From positions 1 through 5,072 of the forward strand of contig CALVUV010000095.1 of NCBI GenBank assembly GCA_944363685.1: a stretch of DNA of 5,072 nt, written 5' to 3'. The position numbers were made by a program, and so were the translations under genes. Source of the DNA: an uncultured Bacilli bacterium. GTDB taxonomy: Bacteria > Bacillota_I > Bacilli_A > RF39 > UBA660. A model generated the notes under the pieces. It was not told where the DNA came from, did no database searches, and saw only the letters and a program-made list of their open reading frames with translations. Below are positions 1 to 4,812 of this stretch, one piece after another (within the stretch, counting starts at the first letter, position 1; every line of letters begins with the position of its first letter).

Positions 1-2
1 TT

Positions 3-47
3 TCTTATAATGATCTGATTACTTCTAGTTTAGAAATTATTAAATGA
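3..47 (+). CDS. Possible C-terminal tail of an unidentified upstream gene (partial)
   Basis: One frame is open from the window edge to a TGA at 45-47 and reads SYNDLITSSLEIIK. The other two forward frames stop by base 18. The codons (AGT, TTA, GAA, ATT, AAA) resemble those of the genes downstream. Fourteen residues are too few to name a family, and an open frame this short is expected by chance in AT-rich DNA. In Bacillus the genes just upstream of spoVG are purR and ridA (yabJ), but nothing seen here ties this peptide to either. Confidence 0.3.
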   Translation, partial: SYNDLITSSLEIIK

Positions 48-76
48 TTTATTTTGATAATATTCTTAAAAATAAC

Positions 77-105
77 TTGCAAAAGTTAGTTAACTGTTAT
101 AGAAT
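77..105 (+). promoter_or_regulatory. Candidate sigma-A promoter for spoVG
   Basis: TTGCAA (77-82, 4 of 6 to TTGACA) and TAGAAT (100-105, 5 of 6 to TATAAT) are 17 bases apart. An overlapping alternative -10 is TATAGA (98-103), preceded by TG at 95-96 as in an extended -10. Transcription would start near 112 and leave a leader of about 28 bases with the ribosome binding site at 128-133. B. subtilis spoVG is read by sigma-H. GAAT at 102-105 fits a sigma-H -10 core, but no AGGA-type -35 lies at the right distance, so sigma-A is favoured. Confidence 0.45.
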
Positions 106-139
106 TAGATTATGAAGACTTATTATTAGGAGGAAACAT

Positions 140-415
140 ATGAAGATTACATCTGTAAATGTACGTAAAATTGAAAAAGAAGGAAGTCGTATGAAAGGAA
201 TAGCATCTGTTTTGATTGATGATTCATTTGCTGTTCACGACATTAGAATAATTGAAGGAGATAATGGCTTATTTATCGCTATGCCTAGTAGAAAAACACA
301 AGCTGGTGGATATAGAGATATTGCACATCCTATTAATCCAGAAGTTAGAGCGATGTTTCAAGATAAGATTATTGAAGCTTATAATAATATAAAAGAAGAA
401 AAAGAAGAGGAATAA
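140..415 (+). CDS. spoVG: SpoVG, RNA-binding regulatory protein
   Basis: A full-length SpoVG of 91 residues (B. subtilis 97). The family pattern is intact: N-terminal strand MKITSVNVRKI, the central stretch ASVLIDDSFAVHDIRIIEG, the signature FIAMPSRK (residues 46-53) and the segment YRDIAHPINPEVR (58-70), followed by a helix and an acidic/lysine tail. SpoVG proteins are small cytosolic nucleic-acid-binding regulators; in Firmicutes they bind RNA and affect septation, sporulation, capsule and virulence genes. The start is secured by AGGAGG at 128-133, six bases before the ATG. The gene appears to be its own transcription unit, since a hairpin terminator begins in its last codons. It lies just upstream of yabP here; in Bacillus a long run of genes (glmU, prs, mfd and others) separates the two. 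Confidence 0.97.
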   Translation: MKITSVNVRKIEKEGSRMKGIASVLIDDSFAVHDIRIIEGDNGLFIAMPSRKTQAGGYRDIAHPINPEVRAMFQDKIIEAYNNIKEEKEEE

Positions 416-427
416 TCTTCTTTTTTT
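399..427 (+). terminator. Intrinsic terminator of spoVG, overlapping its stop codon
   Basis: AAAAAGAAGA (399-408) pairs with TCTTCTTTTT (416-425) around a seven-base loop (409-415), with an uninterrupted T run at 421-427. The TAA stop of spoVG (413-415) is inside the loop, so there is almost no 3' UTR. Only two G-C pairs support the stem, so termination is probably leaky and yabP may receive some read-through. Confidence 0.5.
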
Positions 428-437
428 AGCATATCAT
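410..437 (+). promoter_or_regulatory. Weak candidate sigma-E promoter for yabP-yabQ
   Basis: GAATAAT (410-416) matches 6 of 7 positions of the Bacillus sigma-E -35 (KMATATT), and CATATCAT (430-437) matches 6 of 8 of its -10 (CATACAMT). They are 13 bases apart, slightly short of the usual 14-15. Sigma-E control is expected because yabP and yabQ are mother-cell genes in B. subtilis. Against it, transcription would start near 443-445, right at the ribosome binding site, and such AT-rich matches arise easily by chance. Confidence 0.25.
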
Positions 438-452
438 TTAGTAGGTGATGAT

Positions 453-749
453 ATGGAAAGCAAGGAAGCAATTATTAATAATTATAATCATAGTATTACA
501 CTTACTGAAAGGAAAAATTTACTTATTACGGGAGTTAAGAAAATAGAGAATTTTGATAGTGAAGAGTTTTTACTCGAAACAATTATGGGTTTTTTAGTAG
601 TAAAGGGTGAAGAGTTGGAACTTGTTAAGTTGGATACTCTTGCAGGTAATGTTTCTATTAAAGGTCTTATTAAAGGATTTTCTTATATGGATGATGATAA
701 TAAAAAAATAAAAGAAAATACTAGTGTTTTTAATCGTTTGTTTAAATGA
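453..749 (+). CDS. yabP: YabP/YqfC-family sporulation protein
   Basis: A complete YabP-like protein of 98 residues, close to the B. subtilis length of about 100. The family pattern runs from residue 15: SITLTERKNLLITGVKKI, then the hallmark FDSEEFLLET (34-43), MGFLVVKG, L..VKLD, and NVSIKGLIKGFSY (66-78), ending in a basic FNRLFK. It has no membrane segment or signal peptide. In B. subtilis yabP is a sigma-E gene needed for normal sporulation; the biochemical role is unknown. AGGTGAT (443-449) is an exact complement of part of the anti-Shine-Dalgarno sequence and fixes the ATG at 453. The TGA stop overlaps the yabQ ATG (ATGA at 746-749). YqfC is a paralogue in the same family, but the yabQ neighbour settles the identity. 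Confidence 0.92.
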   Translation: MESKEAIINNYNHSITLTERKNLLITGVKKIENFDSEEFLLETIMGFLVVKGEELELVKLDTLAGNVSIKGLIKGFSYMDDDNKKIKENTSVFNRLFK

Positions 750-1057
750 GTTTAAGTGAACAGTTTTTATCAATAGGTTTTTCCTTCATTTATGGTGTAG
801 TTTTATCTTTTCTTTATAATTTTAATTATAATTTACTTTTTAATAAAGAAAAGGTTTTTAAAATTGTTTTTAATATATTATTTGTACTAGATTTGGTTTT
901 AATATATTTTCTTATAATTAAAAAAATAAATGGAGGTATAATTCATCCATATTTCTATTTGTTAATTATTTTAGGATTTGTATCTTGTTTTGATGTTAGT
1001 AAAAAATTAAGGAAATTCTTAAAATTTAATAAAGATTTGCCTAAAAGTGTAAAATAG
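746..1057 (+). CDS. yabQ: YabQ-like spore cortex membrane protein (short form)
   Basis: A 103-residue membrane protein with three hydrophobic segments at about residues 6-27, 37-58 and 66-83. The stretch NGG (62-64), followed by Y..LLIILGF (69-78), resembles the N.G.-R-Y-....G pattern of the YabQ family, and the short tail is basic. B. subtilis YabQ is about twice as long, so this form keeps the membrane core and lacks the C-terminal extension. In Bacillus YabQ is made in the mother cell, sits in the membrane around the forespore and is needed for cortex synthesis. The name rests on a partial motif plus position between yabP and divIC, as in Bacillus. No Shine-Dalgarno sequence precedes the ATG at 746, so translation probably depends on ribosomes finishing yabP through the ATGA overlap. 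Confidence 0.82.
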   Translation: MSLSEQFLSIGFSFIYGVVLSFLYNFNYNLLFNKEKVFKIVFNILFVLDLVLIYFLIIKKINGGIIHPYFYLLIILGFVSCFDVSKKLRKFLKFNKDLPKSVK

Positions 1058-1085
1058 GACTAGAAAAGATTGAACTAGTCTTTTT
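1056..1085 (+). terminator. Intrinsic terminator of yabP-yabQ
   Basis: GACTAG (1058-1063) pairs perfectly with CTAGTC (1075-1080) around an 11-base loop and is followed by five T residues (1081-1085). G1057-T1081 and A1056-T1082 can extend the stem. It starts directly at the yabQ stop codon. This is the best-formed terminator in the window, and it separates the sporulation pair from the division/translation/protease operon. Confidence 0.75.
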
Positions 1086-1098
1086 ATAATATTATAAT
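1070..1098 (+). promoter_or_regulatory. Sigma-A promoter for divIC-tilS-ftsH
   Basis: TTGAAC (1070-1075, 4 of 6) and a perfect TATAAT (1093-1098) are spaced exactly 17 bases apart. The predicted start is near 1105, giving a leader of about 19 bases before the divIC ATG at 1124. The -35 occupies the end of the loop and the first base of the descending arm of the yabQ terminator. A second TATAAT at 1085-1090 lacks a suitably placed -35. Confidence 0.65.
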
Positions 1099-1113
1099 AT
1101 ATGTTAGGAAAGT

Positions 1114-1118
1114 GGGTG
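1114..1118 (+). promoter_or_regulatory. Ribosome binding site that decides the divIC start
   Basis: GGGTG, part of AAGTGGGTG, resembles AAGGAGGTG, and its GG pair is seven bases before the ATG at 1124. The in-frame GTG at 1112 has only AGGA (1106-1109) two bases away, too close, and would leave a leader of about seven bases from the predicted transcription start. The ATG at 1124 is therefore preferred. Confidence 0.6.
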
Positions 1119-1123
1119 TTATA

Positions 1124-1423
1124 ATGGCTAAAAGAAAAAAGAAGAAAAAATTAGGTCCAGTGCTTTTACTTGGTATTTCTTTTGCTGTTATTACATTCAC
1201 AACTTTTACGATTTTTAGATATTGGACTGAGATATATAATAAATATCAAGAAAAAGGGGAATTAAAAAAGGAACTTGCTTCTTTAAAAGATAAGGAAGAG
1301 GAGTTAGAATCTGATGTTAATAAGTTACAAGATTCTGATTATGTGGCTAGATATGCTAGAGAGAAGTATTATTATTCTAAAGATGGCGAACTTATTTTAA
1401 AAATACCTGAGGAAGATGAATAG
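1124..1423 (+). CDS. divIC: DivIC/FtsB-family septum formation protein
   Basis: Ninety-nine residues with the classic bitopic layout: a very basic cytoplasmic tip (MAKRKKKKK), one membrane helix (about 10-32), an extracytoplasmic coiled coil (about 36-70, rich in E, K and L heptads) and a terminal motif, DSDYVARYAREKYYYSKDGE (70-89). The motif is the family signature that ends in a 'GE..+P' turn (here GELILKIP). DivIC (FtsB in Gram-negatives) forms a complex with FtsL and DivIB/FtsQ and activates septal peptidoglycan synthesis at midcell. The position between yabQ and tilS is that of divIC in B. subtilis, which argues against FtsL. It is the first gene of an operon and is separated from tilS by 19 bases. 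Confidence 0.93.
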   Translation: MAKRKKKKKLGPVLLLGISFAVITFTTFTIFRYWTEIYNKYQEKGELKKELASLKDKEEELESDVNKLQDSDYVARYAREKYYYSKDGELILKIPEEDE

Positions 1424-1430
1424 TAGATGT

Positions 1431-1435
1431 GGAGG
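1431..1435 (+). promoter_or_regulatory. Ribosome binding site that decides the tilS start
   Basis: GGAGG at 1431-1435 is seven bases before the ATG at 1443, ideal spacing. The upstream in-frame ATG at 1416 would overlap divIC and has only GAGGA two bases away. Starting at 1443 also places the ATP-binding motif about 20 residues from the N-terminus, as usual in TilS. Confidence 0.8.
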
Positions 1436-1442
1436 CTTTTTA

Positions 1443-2759
1443 ATGAATGTAGTTGAACTATATAAAGATATTAAAGTAAAAGATGGAGATGTTTTAGTTT
1501 TTGGTTGTAGTTATGGACCTGATTCTATGGCTTTATTTAAAACTTTATTAGAACTTAGAGAAAAGTATGATATTAGATTAATTTGTGCACATGTTAATCA
1601 TAGTAAGAGAAGTGCTAGTGAAAAGGAAAAAGTTGAATTAGAGGAGTTTTGCAATAAACATGATGTAGTTTTTGAATATATGAAGATAGAGAAATATGGT
1701 GATGATAATTTTCATAATGAAGCGAGAAATATCAGATATCAGTTTTTTAATGATGTTGTTAAAAAATATAATGCAACTTATCTTTTAACTGCTCATCATA
1801 GTGATGATTTGATGGAAACTATTTTAATGAGAATTGCTAGAGGTTCTACACTAAAAGGATATGCTGGGTTTAAGAAACTTGTTAAGATGGATGGTTATTA
1901 TATTTATAGACCTTTTATTTCTGTTACAAAGGATGAGCTTCTTAATTATTGTCATAAATATAATATTCCTTATGCAATAGATGCTAGTAATAATAGTAAT
2001 GTGTATACTAGAAATAGGTATAGAAAAGAGGTTTTACCTTTTTTAAAGAAGGAAGATAAAAATATTCATTTAAAATATTTGAAATTTAGTAATCTTTTGA
2101 ATAATGCTGATGATTTTATAGAGGAAGAGGCTTCTAAAGCGATAAAGAGAGTTATTTTAGATAATAAACTTTTTATTGATAGGTATTTAGAGCTTAATAA
2201 ATTTTTACAAAGAATTGTTTTAGAAAGGTTTATTTCTTCTTTTTATCAGGATGATCTTATATTAATAAATGATAAACATTTAGATTTGATAGAGAAGATT
2301 ATTAATAGTAAAAGAAGTAATAGTATTGTTAATTTACCTAATGATGTAGAGGTTGTTAAAAGTTATAATGAACTTACTATTAGTCGTAATCCTTCTTTAA
2401 TAAGTAGTTATGAAATAGAGATTAGTGATGAAGTGTTTCTTCCTAATGGTCATAAATTAAAGAGATTAAATGAAGTTTTAGGTAATAGTAATAATATTAT
2501 TAAACTTTCTAGTAAAGAAGTAACTTTACCTTTGATAGTTAGAACAAGAAAAATAAGTGATGTTATGGCTATTAAAGGGGGAGGTCATAAAAAAGTTAAA
2601 GATATTTTTATTGATGCTAAGATACCTTTGAAGGAAAGAGATATGTGGCCTATTGTTGTTGATAGTTTAGGACATATAGTTTTTGTGCCAGGATTAAAAA
2701 AATCTAAATTTGATAAGACTAATAATGATTTTTATGATATAATACTGAGATATGAGTAG
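1443..2759 (+). CDS. tilS: tRNA(Ile)-lysidine synthase TilS
   Basis: TilS attaches lysine to C34 of tRNA-Ile(CAU) using ATP, so that the tRNA reads AUA as Ile; it is essential in most bacteria. The 438 residues cover the whole enzyme. The N-terminal PP-loop ATPase domain (about 1-210) contains the nucleotide loop, AHVNH (49-53), NEARNIRYQFF (92-102), the TAHHSDDLMET block (116-126), RIARGSTLKGYAG (130-142) and RNRYR (190-194). A tRNA-recognition region follows. The C-terminal TilS domain (about 345-438) has LIVRTRK, a GGGHKKVKDIF stretch and a VDSLGHIVFVPG end. Two departures from consensus: the ATP loop reads SYGPDS (23-28) instead of SGGxDS, and HVNH is followed by SKR where GLR is usual. 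The length and the other motifs argue against decay. Arg is almost always AGA and Ser mostly AGT, with several Asn-Ser-rich runs. It is co-transcribed with divIC and ftsH. Confidence 0.96.
   Translation: MNVVELYKDIKVKDGDVLVFGCSYGPDSMALFKTLLELREKYDIRLICAHVNHSKRSASEKEKVELEEFCNKHDVVFEYMKIEKYGDDNFHNEARNIRYQFFNDVVKKYNATYLLTAHHSDDLMETILMRIARGSTLKGYAGFKKLVKMDGYYIYRPFISVTKDELLNYCHKYNIPYAIDASNNSNVYTRNRYRKEVLPFLKKEDKNIHLKYLKFSNLLNNADDFIEEEASKAIKRVILDNKLFIDRYLELNKFLQRIVLERFISSFYQDDLILINDKHLDLIEKIINSKRSNSIVNLPNDVEVVKSYNELTISRNPSLISSYEIEISDEVFLPNGHKLKRLNEVLGNSNNIIKLSSKEVTLPLIVRTRKISDVMAIKGGGHKKVKDIFIDAKIPLKERDMWPIVVDSLGHIVFVPGLKKSKFDKTNNDFYDIILRYE
2735..2743 (+). promoter_or_regulatory. Candidate extended -10 promoter for ftsH inside the tilS end
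   Basis: TGATATAAT is an exact TGnTATAAT extended -10. Transcription would start near 2750, about 27 bases before the ftsH GTG, leaving its ribosome binding site (2763-2770) intact. The nearest -35-like element, TTGATA (2710-2715), is 22 bases away, too far. The bases also encode Tyr-Asp-Ile-Ile in tilS, so a chance match is possible. A separate ftsH promoter would make sense for a stress-responsive protease. Confidence 0.35.
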
Positions 2760-2776
2760 AAAAAGGAGAGATTTTT

Positions 2777-4744
2777 GTGAATGTAAATAAAAAAGTTGTA
2801 AAAAAAGGTTTACTTCCTTATGTCTTTTTGCTTTTAGTAATGCTTGGAGTTGTTTACTTTGTAAGTGTTGCTAGTCAAAAAGTAAATGTATTGACTTATG
2901 ATGAATTTATGAAGGAGATTTCTGATAAAACTGTTGAAAGTATTGAAGTAACTCCAAGAGAAAGAGCACAGGTTTATGAAGTTACTGGTAAATTAGATAA
3001 TTATCAGGAAAATGAAACTTTCTTTGCAAGAATTCCACTTTCTGATCAAGTTATGAAAAAATTAGTAGAAGCTAGTGAAGATGATGATTTTGAATTTGTT
3101 AGTAATGGAGATCCTGAAGCTAGTACTTTCTTGTTAGTACTTGTTAATTTCTTGCCTATTATCTTACTGCTTGTTGTTGGATTTTGGTTTTTAAACAAAC
3201 AAATGGGTGGTGGAAAGAATTCTTTAGACTTTGGTAAGAGTAAAGCTAAGTTATCTAGTGAGAAGAATAAAGTTACTTTTAAAGATGTTGCAGGACTTAA
3301 TGAAGAGAAAGAAGAAGTTAAAGAATTAATTGATTTCTTAAAGAATCCTAAGAAGTTCCAAAAATTAGGTGCTAGAATTCCTAAGGGTGTACTTTTATAT
3401 GGGCCTCCAGGAACTGGTAAAACATTACTTGCTCGTGCAGTTGCTGGAGAAGCGAATGTTCCTTTTTATTATATTAGTGGTTCTGATTTTGTAGAGTTAT
3501 TCGTAGGTGTTGGTGCAAGTCGTGTTCGTGATATGTTCCAACAAGCTAAGAGAACTGCTCCATGTCTTATCTTTATTGATGAAATTGATGCCGTAGGACG
3601 TCAAAGAGGTACAGGAATTGGTGGAGGACATGATGAGAGAGAACAAACATTAAACCAATTACTTACTGAGATGGATGGATTTGGTGAAAATGAGGGTATC
3701 ATTATTATCGCTGCAACTAATAGACCTGATGTATTAGATCCAGCTTTACTTCGTCCGGGTAGATTTGATAGACAAGTTACTGTTAATTTACCAGATGTTA
3801 AAGGACGTGAAGAAATACTTAAAGTACATGCGCGTAATAAAGTGTTAGCGCCTTCTGTTAATATTTCTGCACTTGCTAAGAGAACTCCAGGATATTCTGG
3901 TGCAGATCTTGAAAACTTACTTAATGAAGCAGCTTTACTTGCAGTTAGACGTAATAAAGATGCTATTACTATGAGTGAGATTGATGAAGCTAGTGATAGA
4001 GTATTAATGGGTCCTGCTAAGACTAGTTCTAAAAGAAGTGAAAATGATAGAAGATTGGTTGCTTATCATGAGTCTGGACATGCTGTTGTTGGTATTAAGT
4101 TAAAAGGTGCTAATGATGTTCAAAAGGTTACTATTATTCCACGTGGTTCTGCTGGTGGTTATAATATGATGATTCCTAGTGAAGAGAAGATTTGCAAGAC
4201 TAAGACTGATTTACTTGAAGAGATTACAGGTTTACTTGCAGGACGTGTTAGTGAAGAAGTTGTATTTGGAGAAGTTACAACAGGTGCGCAAAATGACTTT
4301 GAGAAAGCTACTAAGATAGCAAGAGCTATGGTTACTGAATATGGTATGAGTGATTTAGGACCTATGCAATTAGAAGAAAGAGAAGGTAGTGCTTTCTTAG
4401 GTAGAGATTATGCTAAGAGTAGAAACTTCTCTAATGAAGTAGCTCATGAAATTGATCAAGAAATGAGAAAGATTATTGATAAGTGTTATGATGAAGCTAC
4501 TAGAATAATTAAAGAAAATAGAGATTTACTTGATTTACTTGCTAATACATTATTAGAGTATGAGACTTTAACTAAAGAACAAATTGATTACTTAGTTGAA
4601 CATGGAGAAATGCCAGATGAAGAAGAAGAGACGAATTATGAGAAAATGAGCTTAACTAAGTTAAAGGAACTTGCTAAAGAAAAAGGAGTTAAAGGATACT
4701 CTAAGATGAATAAAGCAGAACTTATAAAAGAACTTGAAAAATAG
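2777..4744 (+). CDS. ftsH: ATP-dependent zinc metalloprotease FtsH with C-terminal Rho_N/SAP-like module
   Basis: FtsH is a membrane-anchored hexameric AAA+ protease that removes damaged membrane proteins and short-lived regulators. Order along 655 residues: membrane helix 1 (11-32), extracytoplasmic domain (about 33-115), membrane helix 2 (117-140), AAA+ module with Walker A GPPGTGKT (209-216), pore loop FVG (242-244), Walker B LIFIDEID (264-271), and second region of homology ATNRPD..D..LLRPGRFDR with arginine fingers R326 and R329. The M41 protease domain has HESGH (431-435) and the third zinc ligand D507 in TTGAQND. All catalytic residues are present. After the normal end (YLVEHGEMP, 605-613) comes an acidic linker and a basic 32-residue module (624-655), unusual for the family. 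The GTG start has AAGGAG (2763-2768) at good spacing; the nearby ATG at 2781 runs straight into TAA. It follows tilS by 17 bases; the hpt gene usually found between them is absent. Confidence 0.98.
   Translation: MNVNKKVVKKGLLPYVFLLLVMLGVVYFVSVASQKVNVLTYDEFMKEISDKTVESIEVTPRERAQVYEVTGKLDNYQENETFFARIPLSDQVMKKLVEASEDDDFEFVSNGDPEASTFLLVLVNFLPIILLLVVGFWFLNKQMGGGKNSLDFGKSKAKLSSEKNKVTFKDVAGLNEEKEEVKELIDFLKNPKKFQKLGARIPKGVLLYGPPGTGKTLLARAVAGEANVPFYYISGSDFVELFVGVGASRVRDMFQQAKRTAPCLIFIDEIDAVGRQRGTGIGGGHDEREQTLNQLLTEMDGFGENEGIIIIAATNRPDVLDPALLRPGRFDRQVTVNLPDVKGREEILKVHARNKVLAPSVNISALAKRTPGYSGADLENLLNEAALLAVRRNKDAITMSEIDEASDRVLMGPAKTSSKRSENDRRLVAYHESGHAVVGIKLKGANDVQKVTIIPRGSAGGYNMMIPSEEKICKTKTDLLEEITGLLAGRVSEEVVFGEVTTGAQNDFEKATKIARAMVTEYGMSDLGPMQLEEREGSAFLGRDYAKSRNFSNEVAHEIDQEMRKIIDKCYDEATRIIKENRDLLDLLANTLLEYETLTKEQIDYLVEHGEMPDEEEETNYEKMSLTKLKELAKEKGVKGYSKMNKAELIKELEK
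4646..4741 (+). other. Rho_N/SAP-like domain at the FtsH C-terminus
   Basis: Residues 624-655 of FtsH read MSLTKLKELAKEKGVKGYSK followed by MNKAELIKELEK. This is the helix-turn-helix pattern (M-.-L-.-L-K-.-L-A-.-G-.-.-G-Y-S-K-.-.-K-.-E-L-I-.-.-L) of the Rho N-terminal (Rho_N) and SAP-type folds, which bind nucleic acid in many proteins. It is in frame, ends at the normal stop and follows an acidic linker (DEEEE, 614-618). The match is from memory of the family pattern; the function in this protein is unknown. Confidence 0.7.
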
Positions 4745-4753
4745 TTCTTTTTT
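4726..4753 (+). terminator. Intrinsic terminator of the divIC-tilS-ftsH operon
   Basis: AAAAGAAC (4726-4733) pairs perfectly with GTTCTTTT (4744-4751) around a ten-base loop and runs into six T residues (4748-4753). The stem begins within the last ftsH codons, and the final base of the TAG stop (4744) is paired in it. Only two G-C pairs stabilise it, so read-through into mscL is possible. Confidence 0.6.
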
Positions 4754-4762
4754 CTTTATTAT
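4734..4762 (+). promoter_or_regulatory. Candidate sigma-A promoter for mscL
   Basis: TTGAAA (4734-4739, 5 of 6) and TATTAT (4757-4762, 5 of 6) are separated by 17 bases. The start would fall near 4769, giving a leader of about 44 bases. The -35 lies entirely in the loop of the ftsH terminator. TATATA and TATAAG also occur just downstream, so the exact -10 is uncertain. Confidence 0.5.
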
Positions 4763-4771
4763 ATAAGTGTA

Positions 4772-4796
4772 TTTATCCACTTTAACTGTGGAAAAA
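4772..4796 (+). repeat. Inverted repeat in the mscL leader with DnaA-box-like arms
   Basis: TCCAC (4776-4780) pairs with GTGGA (4788-4792) around a seven-base loop. TTT (4772-4774) can pair with AAA (4794-4796) past one A-A mismatch. There is no T run after it, so it is not a terminator; it ends four bases before the mscL ribosome binding site. The right arm, TGTGGAAAA (4787-4795), is an exact TTWTNCACA DnaA box on the - strand, and the left, TTATCCACT (4773-4781), differs from TTATCCACA only at the last base. It may be an RNA hairpin, a protein site or chance. Confidence 0.4.
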
Positions 4797-4812
4797 GTTG
4801 GAGGTAGTTGTA

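Noticed and set aside
23..35. Inverted repeat TTCTA-GTT-TAGAA as terminator of the upstream gene
   Set aside because: The stem is five pairs with one G-C, no T run follows, and it precedes the possible stop codon.
88..95. Eight-base palindrome AGTTAACT in the spoVG promoter spacer
   Set aside because: It could be an operator half, but it is short, AT-rich and unrepeated; chance is the simplest explanation.
1..139. Riboswitch or structured leader before spoVG
   Set aside because: No recognisable conserved RNA motif, and the predicted leader is only about 28 bases.
1112..1123. Upstream in-frame GTG start for divIC (adds MGVI)
   Set aside because: AGGA is only two bases away, and the predicted transcript would begin about seven bases earlier; the ATG at 1124 has better ribosome-binding spacing.
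1117..1125. Extended -10 TGTTATAAT at the divIC start codon
   Set aside because: It would start transcription inside divIC; it is formed by the ribosome binding site and ATG and shows that such matches arise by chance here.
1416..1442. Upstream in-frame ATG start for tilS (adds MNSRCGGFL)
   Set aside because: It overlaps divIC, has poor ribosome-binding spacing, and the added residues simply translate the GGAGG site of the true start at 1443.
1977..2001. AAT/AGT-rich runs in tilS as a tandem repeat
   Set aside because: They are short, imperfect Asn-Ser codon runs explained by codon bias; the encoded residues fit the TilS D.SN....R region.
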